A stretch of 61,656 bases of DNA, from contig JAZDGL010000069.1 of the NCBI GenBank assembly GCA_043806975.1, positions 1 through 61,656 on the forward strand. The letters run 5' to 3'. The notes below the pieces were generated by a model. It searched no databases and was not told where the DNA came from. It saw only the letters and a list, made by a program, of their open reading frames with translations. The translations under genes and the position numbers were made by a program. The stretch is from JAZDGL01 sp043806975 (lineage in GTDB: Bacteria; Patescibacteriota; Minisyncoccia; CAYZDR01). Position 1 is the first letter of the stretch, and every line of letters begins with the position of its first letter. Shown here piece after piece: positions 40,581 through 49,023 of this stretch.

Positions 40581-42155
40581 ATGGCAGGGAATTTATTTCA
40601 AACAATATATGTTTCTGCGGAAGAGGGAGTATCCGCGATAATTGAGAAAATTTTGGCGACAAAAGTTCCCAAGATATTTTTAGCTGTTCCAAAAAAAGCT
40701 TTGCTTTTTTCTAGTCCGATAAATTTAAGGATTTTAAAAGAAGAAGCAGATAAGCGGGGAGTTTTATTAACAATTGTTACTTCTGATCAGACTGGTCAAT
40801 TATTGGCGCAAAGAAGCGGTATTGAGACGGCAGAAACTTTGCTGAATAAAAAAGTTGACAATATGCAAAAGAAAAAGCCGAGAATTTGGATGTCGCGAGG
40901 AGAAAAGGATAAAGAAAACTCTTTTCAACAAATTTCGCGCTCAGAATCTTCTTCTTTTGCGCAAAATTTTCAAGAGGCGGGTCAAGTAAAAAAGAAAAGT
41001 TTGAAAAATAAGTTTATTTTTGCTGCATGTTTTATGGTGATTTCTTTGGCGTTATTTTTTGCTTTTTTCAATCTTCCGTTTGCGAATGTGCTTATTTCTT
41101 GCCAAGTTCAGCCATTCCAAAAAGAGCTGGATTTATATATTAAAGCGGCAGAAAATGTTGCGATATTAGATCAAAAAAATGTTATTTTAGGAAGAGTTTT
41201 GGAAGAAGAAAAAAAGATTGCGCAAAACTTTTCTGTTACTGGGCAGAGAGAAATAGAAAAATATGCCGAAGGAGAAATTGAAATTATCAATGAATGGGAT
41301 TCTTCCAGCCAAACTTTTGTTAAGGGAACAAAATTGGTTTCTGACGATGGAAAGATATTCTCTTTGGCGCAAGCGACGACGATACCCGGGTTTAGCCGTT
41401 CTGGGGGGCAAGATTTAGCGGGGAAGGCAATGGCAAAGGTTATTGCTCAAAAACCAGGAATAAGCTATAATATAAATGTGCAGAAGCTGCATTTTAGCGC
41501 GTTTAAAGAAACTAGCAAATATGAAAAGGTTTTCGCGAATCTTACAAATGGCGCTTCAGGCGGAGAATTGGGGAAAGAAACCGTTGTTTCACAGGAGGAC
41601 ATTGAAAAAGGCAAAGAATTTTTCGCTTCTCAAATTAAGAATAATTTGAGCCAAGATTTTTTTGAATTGGAAAACGGGCAGATTTTAGTTGAGAATTCAG
41701 ATAACTTTCAAATTTCTAATTTGCAAATTGGAGCAAAATTGGGAGATGCGGTAAAGCAATTTGAAATAACTGCGAATTTGCATAGGCGGGCATGGGTTGT
41801 CGATGAAGAGCGGCTGGGGAGCTTTTTAAAAGAGGCTTTGTCTTCTGAAATTGGGGAAAACGATTTTCAGATAGATAAAAATACTGAAATTGTCTTTTTG
41901 GAAAATTCAAAAGATTATTGCAAAGCTAAGTTGAAAGTTTCTGGCATTATTTCTAAAAATATATCTTCCGAAGAGGTTAAGGGAAGACTTTTGGGGAAAG
42001 ATAGGCAGGAAGCGGAGAAATTGCTTGGGGAACTGTCTTCTGTGAGTGGTTTTTCGCTTAAATTTTGGCCTTTTTGGTCAAAAAAGGTGCCTGCTAACGG
42101 CGAGAGAGTAAACATTTTTCTTGACAGAAATAATTATTTTAGTATAATAAATTAG
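40581..42155 (+). CDS. Single-TM protein of unknown function with N-terminal Rossmann-like segment
   Basis: It is 524 aa. The N-terminal 80 residues (IFLAVPKKALLFSSPINLRIL, GVLLTIVTSDQTGQLL) look like a small alpha/beta domain in the cytoplasm. A polar linker follows, then one TM helix at about 144-166 (FIFAACFMVISLALFFAFF). The C-terminal 350 residues are external and beta-rich (for example VISGIISKNISSEEVKGRLLGK-like repeats). I believe similar proteins occur widely in Patescibacteria, but I recognise no function. It is 16 bases from the FtsA/PilM-like gene, so the two may work together. Confidence 0.75.
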   Translation: MAGNLFQTIYVSAEEGVSAIIEKILATKVPKIFLAVPKKALLFSSPINLRILKEEADKRGVLLTIVTSDQTGQLLAQRSGIETAETLLNKKVDNMQKKKPRIWMSRGEKDKENSFQQISRSESSSFAQNFQEAGQVKKKSLKNKFIFAACFMVISLALFFAFFNLPFANVLISCQVQPFQKELDLYIKAAENVAILDQKNVILGRVLEEEKKIAQNFSVTGQREIEKYAEGEIEIINEWDSSSQTFVKGTKLVSDDGKIFSLAQATTIPGFSRSGGQDLAGKAMAKVIAQKPGISYNINVQKLHFSAFKETSKYEKVFANLTNGASGGELGKETVVSQEDIEKGKEFFASQIKNNLSQDFFELENGQILVENSDNFQISNLQIGAKLGDAVKQFEITANLHRRAWVVDEERLGSFLKEALSSEIGENDFQIDKNTEIVFLENSKDYCKAKLKVSGIISKNISSEEVKGRLLGKDRQEAEKLLGELSSVSGFSLKFWPFWSKKVPANGERVNIFLDRNNYFSIIN

Positions 42156-42173
42156 TCTGATGTTAAAATAAAT

Positions 42174-42398
42174 ATGAATAGCGAATCTCATAAGGATGTA
42201 ATCAAAGCCAAAGGGGTTGTGCTGGAAAATTTGCCAAGCACAATTTTTAAGGTAAAATTAGAAAATGATCAAGAAATTCTTGCCCATATTTCTGGAAGAA
42301 TGCGAATGAACTATATCAAATTGTTGCCGGGGGACAAGGTGATAATAGAAATGAGTCCTTACGATCTCACAAGAGGAAGAATAACCCAAAGATTATAA
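42174..42398 (+). CDS. infA: Translation initiation factor IF-1
   Basis: It is 74 aa with the single OB fold of IF-1: GVVLENLPSTIFKVKLEN, ILAHISGRMRMNYIKLLPGDKV and the end YDLTRGRITQRL. It occupies the A site of the 30S subunit during initiation. It leads the infA-rpmJ-rpsM-rpsK-rpsD-rpoA-rplQ order that is conserved across bacteria. Confidence 0.97.
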   Translation: MNSESHKDVIKAKGVVLENLPSTIFKVKLENDQEILAHISGRMRMNYIKLLPGDKVIIEMSPYDLTRGRITQRL

Positions 42399-42465
42399 TT
42401 TTTTAGCGGTGGAAGGAATAGGGGCAGGAACAATAAAATTAAGCAAAGATTTTAAAAATAATATT

Positions 42466-42579
42466 ATGAAAGTTAGAGCATCAGTAAAAAAAATCTGCAA
42501 CAAGTGCAAAGTGATTAGACGAAAAGGACGATTGCGAGTGATCTGTGAAACTGCGAAACATAAGCAAAGACAAGGGTAA
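42466..42579 (+). CDS. rpmJ: 50S ribosomal protein L36
   Basis: It is a 37-aa ORF, MKVRASVKKICNKCKVIRRK followed by GRLRVICETAKHKQRQG. The zinc-binding C-x2-C...C...H pattern of the C+ type L36 is intact. It sits between infA and rpsM as expected. Confidence 0.97.
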   Translation: MKVRASVKKICNKCKVIRRKGRLRVICETAKHKQRQG

Positions 42580-42602
42580 GTAAATTTTAATAATAATTAA
42601 AT

Positions 42603-42992
42603 ATGGCAAGATTAATAGGGGTTGAAATCCCTGATAAAAAAAGAATAGAAACCTCTTTAACCTATATATTTGGAATAGGGGCGACTAAAAGCGCGCAAAT
42701 TTTGAAAGAAGCCGGTATCGATCCAAGCAGAAGAACCCGCACCTTAAATTCAAGCGAGCTTGATACTCTTAGAAAAGTTATTGAAAAAACTACTTCCGTT
42801 GAAGGGGATTTAAGAAAAATCACTTTTTTAAATATTAAAAGATTAAAAGATATAAATTGTTATCGCGGGATTAGGCATCAAAAGCATCTTCCTGCAAGAG
42901 GTCAAAGGACGAAGACTAATTCTAGAACCGTTAGGGGTAATACTAGATTATCCGCTGGAAGCGGAAGAAAGCCTTCTGGACAAAAAACCTAA
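42603..42992 (+). CDS. rpsM: 30S ribosomal protein S13
   Basis: It is 129 aa. It opens ARLIGVEIPDKKRIETSLTYIFGIG and ends with the basic tail containing RGQRTKTNSRTVRG. It contacts the 50S subunit and P-site tRNA at the head of the 30S. It is third in the ribosomal protein/RNA polymerase alpha operon. Confidence 0.98.
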   Translation: MARLIGVEIPDKKRIETSLTYIFGIGATKSAQILKEAGIDPSRRTRTLNSSELDTLRKVIEKTTSVEGDLRKITFLNIKRLKDINCYRGIRHQKHLPARGQRTKTNSRTVRGNTRLSAGSGRKPSGQKT

Positions 42993-43011
42993 ACAGTAAA
43001 CTATTTATTTT

Positions 43012-43443
43012 ATGGGAAAGAAAACTATCAAAACAATTAGCCAAGATGCGAATGAGTTAAAGCTTTCATCTAGCGGTTCAAAAAAGAACAAGAAGAAGGT
43101 TATAGTTGGATGCGCGCATGTAAATTCATCTTATAATAATACAATGGTTTCTTTGTCAGACACTAATGGCGAGATTATTAGCTGGTCATCTGCGGGATCT
43201 TTGGGGTTCAAAGGCGCTAAAAAAGCCACTCCTTATGCCGCAGGGTTAGTTGCTAAAAATGCAGCCGAAAAAGCCAAAAAGAGCGGACTTAAAGAAATTT
43301 TTGTTTTAATTAAGGGTATTGGGACAGGAAGAGAGTCGGCAGTAAGATCGCTGGCAGCTTCTGGACTTCAAATTAATTCAATTAAAGATGTGACGCCAAT
43401 TCCTCACAATGGATGCAGGCCGCCTAAGGTTAGGAGAGTATAA
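43012..43443 (+). CDS. rpsK: 30S ribosomal protein S11
   Basis: It is 143 aa. A lysine-rich N-terminal extension of about 25 residues precedes the conserved core (GCAHVNSSYNNTMVSLSDTN, WSSAGSLGFKGAKKATPYAA) and the C-terminal DVTPIPHNGCRPPKVRRV. It lies in the 30S platform near the mRNA exit. It stops two bases before rpsD. Confidence 0.98.
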   Translation: MGKKTIKTISQDANELKLSSSGSKKNKKKVIVGCAHVNSSYNNTMVSLSDTNGEIISWSSAGSLGFKGAKKATPYAAGLVAKNAAEKAKKSGLKEIFVLIKGIGTGRESAVRSLAASGLQINSIKDVTPIPHNGCRPPKVRRV

Positions 43444-43445
43444 GT

Positions 43446-44081
43446 ATGGCAAAAATGCTACCAGCAAAATGTGTTAAATGCAGAAGGGAAAAAGAGAAGC
43501 TTTTTTTGAAGGGCGATAGGTGTTTTACGGCTAAATGCGCTATGGTGAAAAAGCCTTATGCGCCGGGAATGCACGGAAAGCAAATGAGCAGAAATTCTTC
43601 TGAATTTGGAAAGCAGTTAAGAGAAAAGCAAAAAGTTAAAAAAATTTATTCAGTGCTTGAAAAGCAATTTAAAAATTATTATAAAGAAGCTAGCCGCAAA
43701 AAAGGTGTTACTGGCGAGATGATGTTAAAAAGCTTGGAAAGAAGGTTGGACAATGTGATTTTCAGAATTGGGGTTGCTAAATCTAGAGCGGCAGCGAGGC
43801 AGATCGTAAACCATGGGCATATTCAAGTGGAAAAAAATGGAGTTAAAAGAACAGTGAATATCCCTTCATTTGGAGTAAAAAGCGGAGACAAGATTTATCT
43901 AAAAGAAAGCAGTCTGAAAAAAGGAATTTTTAAGAATTTAGATTTAAAGAAAGTTCAGCTTCCGTCATGGATTAGCCTTAATCCAACAGAAAAAGTGGCG
44001 CAAATTGTTTCCGAGCCTAGTATGGAAGATATAAATGTTAATGCGGATATGCAGTTAATCGTGGAACATTACGCTAGATAA
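43446..44081 (+). CDS. rpsD: 30S ribosomal protein S4
   Basis: It is 211 aa. The zinc-binding form is present: cysteines at CVKC and CFTAKC near the N-terminus. The S4 RNA-binding domain follows (SLERRLDNVIFRIGVAKSRAAARQIVNHGHI). It is a primary 16S rRNA binder and in many bacteria represses its own operon; no control structure was identified here. Confidence 0.98.
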   Translation: MAKMLPAKCVKCRREKEKLFLKGDRCFTAKCAMVKKPYAPGMHGKQMSRNSSEFGKQLREKQKVKKIYSVLEKQFKNYYKEASRKKGVTGEMMLKSLERRLDNVIFRIGVAKSRAAARQIVNHGHIQVEKNGVKRTVNIPSFGVKSGDKIYLKESSLKKGIFKNLDLKKVQLPSWISLNPTEKVAQIVSEPSMEDINVNADMQLIVEHYAR

Positions 44082-44129
44082 AAAGTAATTTTGCTCGGTG
44101 CTTACAAGCGGGCAAAAGGGAGAAAAATA

Positions 44130-45080
44130 ATGGAAACTATAATTAAACCTGAAGTAGTCAAAATATCCGAGGAAAAACATACGGCTGTTTTTGAAATCAA
44201 GCCTTGTTATCCTGGATATGGTTTGACTTTGGGTAATGCGCTAAGGAGAGTTTTGCTTTCCAGCTTACCAGGCGTTGCCATAACAAGCGTAAGGATTAAA
44301 GGCGTGAATCATGAGTTTTCTACAATTCCTTATGTTTTGGAAGACATTGTCCAGTTTATTCTTAATTTAAAGCAAATTAGGATTAAAATGGATTCTGCGG
44401 AAGATTCTGTTCAGGCGGAGTTAAAAGTTTCTGGTGAAAAAGAGGTTAAAGCGGGCGATATTGAAACAACATCTGGCGTAGAAATTATCAATAAAAATCT
44501 TCACTTAGCAACTTTAACAGATAAAAAGGCAAGCTTGGAGATGATTTTAACTATTCAAAAAGGGATTGGGTATATTCCAGTGGAAAAAAACGAAGAGGGC
44601 GCTATTCCAATTGGCTCAATTGCTTTGGACGCAATTTTTTCTCCTGTTGTTAAAGTAAATTACGATGTAGAAGATATGCGCGTGGGGCAAATGACTAATT
44701 ACAATAAAATCAAGATGGAAATTGAAACCGATGGGACGGTTGAACCTGATTATGCTTTAACCCAGTCAGTTAAAATCTTACTTGAACAATTTCAGTCTCT
44801 TTTGGGTGAGAATATTCAAGAAGAAAGCGCTCCTGTAAAAGAAAAATCTGCAGAAGAAGATATTGATGAATATAATGAAACCCCTGGCGCGCTAAAAGTT
44901 TCCGAGTTGAATATCCCTAAAAAACTTTTAAATATATTAGAAGAAAATAATATCAAGACCGTTAATAAATTAGCGAGCAAGTCCAAGGAAAACATTTCTA
45001 GCTTGGCTGGAATTGGCGCAAAAGGGCTTGATGACATCAACAAAGCGCTTAACGATCTCGGGCTATCTTTAAAGGAATAA
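44130..45080 (+). CDS. rpoA: DNA-directed RNA polymerase subunit alpha
   Basis: From ATG 44130 it is 316 aa; a longer frame from 44091 adds a non-conserved extension. The N-terminal assembly domain has FEIKPCYPGYGLTLGNALRRVLLSSLPG and PVEKNEE. The C-terminal domain (LNIPKKLLNILEENNIKTV, GIGAKGLDDINKAL) binds UP elements and activators. It scaffolds beta and beta-prime assembly. Confidence 0.98.
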   Translation: METIIKPEVVKISEEKHTAVFEIKPCYPGYGLTLGNALRRVLLSSLPGVAITSVRIKGVNHEFSTIPYVLEDIVQFILNLKQIRIKMDSAEDSVQAELKVSGEKEVKAGDIETTSGVEIINKNLHLATLTDKKASLEMILTIQKGIGYIPVEKNEEGAIPIGSIALDAIFSPVVKVNYDVEDMRVGQMTNYNKIKMEIETDGTVEPDYALTQSVKILLEQFQSLLGENIQEESAPVKEKSAEEDIDEYNETPGALKVSELNIPKKLLNILEENNIKTVNKLASKSKENISSLAGIGAKGLDDINKALNDLGLSLKE

Positions 45081-45082
45081 TT

Positions 45083-45427
45083 ATGAAGCATCAAAAAGCA
45101 GGAAGAAAATTTGCAAGAAAAACGGGACCAAGAAAAGCTTTAATTAAAGGCTTGGCTTCCTCTTTGATTGAGTATGAAGCGATCGTTACCACAAAGGCAA
45201 AAGCGAAAGAAACATCTCCTTATGTTGAAAGATTGATAAATATCGCGAAAAAGGCAGATTTGCCTGCAATCAGAAGAGCAAATGCCGATTTAAATAAAAA
45301 AGCGGCTTTGAAGATTATAAAAATTTCTTCCCGATTTAAAGATAGAAACGGCGGATATACAAGAATAATTAGTTTGGGGCAAAGAAAAACTGATGGGGCG
45401 GAAATGGCAAAACTAGAATTAGTATAA
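45083..45427 (+). CDS. rplQ: 50S ribosomal protein L17
   Basis: It is 114 aa. The core KHQKAGRKFARKTGPRKALIK, SLIEYEAIVTTKAKAKE and GGYTRII are diagnostic. It starts two bases after the rpoA stop, a conserved rpoA-rplQ coupling. Confidence 0.97.
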   Translation: MKHQKAGRKFARKTGPRKALIKGLASSLIEYEAIVTTKAKAKETSPYVERLINIAKKADLPAIRRANADLNKKAALKIIKISSRFKDRNGGYTRIISLGQRKTDGAEMAKLELV

Positions 45428-45440
45428 GTAAGAAATAATT

Positions 45441-45836
45441 ATGAAAACTATTGTTCAGCGAAAATGGCATATTTTAGACGCAAAGGATAAAATCCTTGGA
45501 AGAACGGCCGAACGGGCTGCGGTAATTTTGCGCGGTAAAAATAAAGTAAATTTTACATATCACCAAGATTTAGGAGATTATGTTGTTGTTATCAATGCGG
45601 AAAAAGCTAAATTTTCTGGGAAAAAGATTACTAATGAATTTTATAGAAAACATTCAGGCTATTTAGGCGGACTAAAAGAAATGCCAAAAATTGTATATTT
45701 TGAAAAATTCCCAGAAAAAGTGATTCGTTCTGCTGTAAAAGGTATGCTTCCTAAAAATAGGTTGTCTAACCAAATAATTAGGAGGTTGCAAGTGTTTAAG
45801 GGAGAAGAGCATCCTTATAAAGATAAAATTGTTTAA
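45441..45836 (+). CDS. rplM: 50S ribosomal protein L13
   Basis: It is 131 aa. Diagnostic segments are KWHILDAKDKILGRTAERAA, DYVVVINAEKAKFSGKK, YRKHSGYLGGLKE and VKGMLPKNRLSNQIIRRLQVF. It is an early assembly protein of the 50S subunit and is paired with rpsI here. Confidence 0.98.
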   Translation: MKTIVQRKWHILDAKDKILGRTAERAAVILRGKNKVNFTYHQDLGDYVVVINAEKAKFSGKKITNEFYRKHSGYLGGLKEMPKIVYFEKFPEKVIRSAVKGMLPKNRLSNQIIRRLQVFKGEEHPYKDKIV

Positions 45837-45841
45837 ATATT

Positions 45842-46297
45842 ATGATTACTAAAAAAACCCAAACAATTGAGAATTTAGATATGAATAAAGCAGGAAGGTA
45901 TGTTTATGGTCTTGGCAGAAGAAAAACCGCTATAGCAACAGTTAGGTTGTATTTTGACTGCGCAAAAGAGCTTAAAGGAACAACTGTTGTTAATCAAAAG
46001 CCAATTAGCGAATATTTTTCAGTTTCCGAATTTTTATCAAATATAGGCAAACCTTTTGAAATTGTTGGAATGAATAAGGGCGATATGTTTATTTCAATTC
46101 AAGTTAAAGGCGGAGGAAAAGGCGCTCAATCAGAGGCTGCCCGCCTTGCAATTGCAAGAGCGCTGGTTGATAAGAATGAAAATTTAAAGCCTGTTTTGAG
46201 GGCAAGCGATCTTTTAACTCGCGATCCAAGAATAAGAGAGAGGAAGAAACCTGGTTTAAAGCGCGCTCGCAAGGCTTCGCAATGGGTAAAGAGATAA
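45842..46297 (+). CDS. rpsI: 30S ribosomal protein S9
   Basis: It is 151 aa. The core GLGRRKTAIATVRLYF, VKGGGKGAQSEAARLAIARAL and the C-terminal tail RKKPGLKRARKASQWVKR are conserved; the final Lys-Arg reaches the P-site tRNA. The first 13 residues are variable, so ATG 45881 is a possible alternative start. A strong terminator follows. Confidence 0.97.
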   Translation: MITKKTQTIENLDMNKAGRYVYGLGRRKTAIATVRLYFDCAKELKGTTVVNQKPISEYFSVSEFLSNIGKPFEIVGMNKGDMFISIQVKGGGKGAQSEAARLAIARALVDKNENLKPVLRASDLLTRDPRIRERKKPGLKRARKASQWVKR

Positions 46298-46320
46298 AAC
46301 GGAGCTTTAATAAGATTTTT

Positions 46321-46348
46321 AAAAAACGAACCGAAAGGTTCGTTTTTT
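46321..46348 (+). terminator. Rho-independent terminator of the ribosomal protein operon
   Basis: AAAAAACGAACC pairs perfectly with GGTTCGTTTTTT across a GAAA tetraloop. The symmetric A/T flanks mean it could also work on the opposite strand for the convergent PEGA gene. Confidence 0.92.
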
Positions 46349-46373
46349 GATGGATCGTTTGGTTGATGGGTGT

Positions 46374-46501
46374 GTTGCTGAATAGCTGAAGCGTCATCCT
46401 GAACAAAGCGGAGCGGAGTGAAGGATCCCGCATTTAAGTTAAAAAAAAGTGATTTCTCGCTCTTTCGTCGCTCAGAATGATGTAAAAAATTATTCGGCAA
46501 C
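46374..46501. repeat. Family C element, copy 2
   Basis: The ends GTTGCTGAATA and TATTCGGCAAC are complementary with one mismatch and match the ends of the element at 10829. The interior contains GTCATCCTGAACAAAGCGGA...GTGAAGGATCC and CGCTCAGAATGATG, a repeat type common in environmental bacterial genomes. It lies between the convergent rpsI and PEGA genes. Confidence 0.65.
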
Positions 46502-46508
46502 ACGCTCC

Positions 46509-47936
46509 TTATTCTAAATTCCAGTCAATTTTCCACAGTTTTCCTTCGCTGGCGAAATATGAAATGGGATAATTTTGAAAAATTTCTTGGTTGATCCAAA
46601 AGTTTTCAATAGAATCTTTGAGCGGAGCGATAGTATTCCTGCCGTTGTAATAAATTAGCTCCGTGATGTAAAAATTCCCATCTTCTAATAAATATGCGAT
46701 ATGATGACCGTTAAACCACATCGCTTTTTTGATTTGTTTTTCAGCGCGAACAATCAGCTCATTTTTGGGGGCGGAAGAGTTTTTAATTTTGCTAATATCT
46801 AGAAAATCTATTGTGTGGTTGCTGTGAATTAGCATTTTATTTTTTTCAAAAATATCTACACTTTTTGCGTCTTCGTGAATTTTAATAAGCCCATTTTTGT
46901 TATCCACAAGGTATAAAATGTTGTCTTCAAATAGTAAAAATCTTTCATCGGTTAAAGCTGAAATTCTGTAATTTTTTTCAGGAGAAAATTCCGGCGAAGC
47001 TGTTTTTGTGAATTGGGTTTTTAGTTCGGAAGAATTAAAATTTTCAAAAGGGGCAGACCACGGATCTAAAACGGAGTAAACAAGCCCATTTTGTCGGTTA
47101 ATATAGTAAATTTTATTTTCATAAAAAGTAAAATCAATGGCATCTAAATTTAAAGAAGAAAATTTTCCGTTTTCTAAATTTAGCAAATTTATAATTCCAT
47201 TTTGGTTTAAAACCGCCAAAATCTGGTTGTTTTCGTTGTGCCAGGCTATCTTTTTAAGATTTTCTTTACTGATCTCATAGGCGAAGCGAACCTGCTTTTC
47301 TTTTTGAATCCATACTGATATTCCTGATTTTCCATTGTCTAAAAGGCTCCAAAAAGCAAAATTTTCTTGGTTCGCAGACCATTCTATCGCGTTTTCGTTT
47401 ATTTCTATTAGTTTTAGGCTGTTGTCAACTCTTGAAACAATTGAAATTTCGTTTATACTTAAATTGATTGCTCCCAATTGTTTTTCGGTTTCTTGCGGGG
47501 ATATAGCTAGACCGAATTTTTTATTTGGAGAAAGAATAATAGTTGCGGAAGAAAAATTTTGAGAATTTTCAAAAATAGTTTCAGGAAGCGGGTTAAGCGG
47601 CAAAAGAAGGATGTCGTCAGCGGCTGTTAGGTAGTAATCTTTAACAAGAAGAGTTTTTTCCCAGTTTGTAAAATTCTCTTTTTCCACTTTTATTTTATAT
47701 TCTCCTGTTTGCAAATTGTTCAAATAGGCGGGTGTCCGTTCTCCGCGAAGGCTATTATTTACATAAATAAGCGATTGTTCAGGGATGCTTTTAAGCCTGA
47801 TCGCGCCTGTGGAAATAATTTTTTTGTTATTAAAATCAAAATAATAACCTAATGAGTAGGCTAGAATTATTGGGCAAAAGATTATAAAAATCAGGAAACA
47901 AACGATAAATAAAGTTTTTCTAGCTGGATAGTTCAT
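46509..47936 (-). CDS. PEGA-domain membrane-anchored protein
   Basis: From ATG 47936 it is 475 aa. It has one N-terminal TM helix (TLFIVCFLIFIIFCPIILAYSLGYYF). The PEGA domain follows at about residues 45-105 (GAIRLKSIPEQSLIYVNNSLRGERTPAYL then GEYKIKVEKENFTNWEKTL). The rest is a beta-propeller-like series of repeats (AIEWSANQENFAFWS, KKIAWHNENNQILAVL, YEDNILYLVDNKNG). PEGA domains are thought to bind cell-surface polymers; function here is unknown. The start is chosen over an upstream Met because a promoter ends just before it. Confidence 0.85.
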   Translation of the reverse strand: MNYPARKTLFIVCFLIFIIFCPIILAYSLGYYFDFNNKKIISTGAIRLKSIPEQSLIYVNNSLRGERTPAYLNNLQTGEYKIKVEKENFTNWEKTLLVKDYYLTAADDILLLPLNPLPETIFENSQNFSSATIILSPNKKFGLAISPQETEKQLGAINLSINEISIVSRVDNSLKLIEINENAIEWSANQENFAFWSLLDNGKSGISVWIQKEKQVRFAYEISKENLKKIAWHNENNQILAVLNQNGIINLLNLENGKFSSLNLDAIDFTFYENKIYYINRQNGLVYSVLDPWSAPFENFNSSELKTQFTKTASPEFSPEKNYRISALTDERFLLFEDNILYLVDNKNGLIKIHEDAKSVDIFEKNKMLIHSNHTIDFLDISKIKNSSAPKNELIVRAEKQIKKAMWFNGHHIAYLLEDGNFYITELIYYNGRNTIAPLKDSIENFWINQEIFQNYPISYFASEGKLWKIDWNLE

Positions 47937-47943
47937 TTGTTTT

Positions 47944-47972
47944 ATTATGCTGTATTTTTGTAATTTAGTCAA
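47944..47972 (-). promoter_or_regulatory. Promoter of the PEGA gene (leaderless)
   Basis: On the minus strand: TTGACT, 17 bp, CATAAT. The -10 ends seven bases before the ATG at 47936, predicting a leaderless message. The divergent mreB-like gene starts at 47988, so the whole intergenic space is 51 bp. Confidence 0.65.
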
Positions 47973-47987
47973 TAAAAACAAAATTTT

Positions 47988-48998
47988 ATGTCAAAAAAAA
48001 TTGCAGTTGATTTAGGAACGACAAATACCCTTGTTTATGTCCCTAAAAAGGGGATTGTGATTAACGAGCCTTCTGTTGTGGCGGTTTCCTTGTTGGATAA
48101 CAGCGTTATAGCGGTAGGGAGCGAGGCGAAGGAGATGCTAGGCAGGACTCCTGACGCGATCAAGGCATCTTGCCCACTAAAAGAGGGTGTAATAGCAGAT
48201 TATAAGGTTACAGAGGCTATGTTGAGGTATTTTATCAACAAGATTTGCGGGAAAATTCGTTTATCTCGTCCAGAAGTGCTTGTATCTGTGCCGGCGGGAA
48301 TAACTTCCACTGAAAGGCGGGCTGTACTTGAAGCGGCTAGGCAGGCAGGCGCAAAACAAGCATATATAATAAAAGAACCTGTTGCTGCGGCGCTGGGGGC
48401 AGGGATCCCTATAAATGCTCCTTCGGGTAATTTAATTGTGGATATTGGGGGCGGAACAAGCGAAGTGGCAGTTATTTCTCTTGGGGGCATCGTTGCAAGC
48501 GCGTCGGCGAGAGTAGGCGGGAACAGGCTGGATCAGTCAATAATTGAAATGATTAAGAAAAAGCATGGCTTGGCGATTGGCGAAAGAACTGCCGAAGAAA
48601 TAAAAATTGCCATAGGAAGCGCAGTTGCTCAGGAAAATGAGGAAGTTTTGGAAATAAGAGGCAGGGATTTAGCATCGGGGTTGCCGAAAACCGTGGAGGT
48701 TTCTTCTGATGATGTGACGGAGGCATTTCAAGATAATCTTAAAGAAATTTTAAGAACGATTAAACTGGTTTTGCGGGAAACCCCCCCCGAGCTTTCTGCT
48801 GATGTGATTGACAAGGGGTTGATTATTTCTGGCGGAGGCGCGCTTTTGAAAAACATTGACAGCCTCATATCTTCTTATACGGGTGTTCCCTGTTATGTTG
48901 CCAGCGAACCTTTGCTTTGTGTTGCCAAAGGAGCGGGGATGGTGTTGGAGAATCTAGATAATTTTAAGAAGAGTATATTAGCGGGAGCGAGAGGATAA
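47988..48998 (+). CDS. mreB: MreB-like rod-shape actin homologue (first paralogue)
   Basis: It is 336 aa. Nucleotide-binding motifs are AVDLGTTNTLVYVPKKGIV, NLIVDIGGGTSEVAVIS and IISGGGALLKNI. It is a complete MreB but lacks the short N-terminal extension (LNKLLSLLSHD) of the second copy at 54.8 kb. MreB filaments guide lateral wall synthesis at the inner membrane. It stands alone beside a glycosyltransferase rather than with mreC, so it may have a distinct role. Confidence 0.93.
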   Translation: MSKKIAVDLGTTNTLVYVPKKGIVINEPSVVAVSLLDNSVIAVGSEAKEMLGRTPDAIKASCPLKEGVIADYKVTEAMLRYFINKICGKIRLSRPEVLVSVPAGITSTERRAVLEAARQAGAKQAYIIKEPVAAALGAGIPINAPSGNLIVDIGGGTSEVAVISLGGIVASASARVGGNRLDQSIIEMIKKKHGLAIGERTAEEIKIAIGSAVAQENEEVLEIRGRDLASGLPKTVEVSSDDVTEAFQDNLKEILRTIKLVLRETPPELSADVIDKGLIISGGGALLKNIDSLISSYTGVPCYVASEPLLCVAKGAGMVLENLDNFKKSILAGARG

Positions 48999-49023
48999 TA
49001 AAGTTTTCGCAAGACAAAAAAAT

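Noticed and set aside
44091..44129. Longer rpoA from the upstream start at 44091
   Set aside because: The extra 13 residues are not part of the conserved alpha N-terminus, which begins with the Met at 44130.
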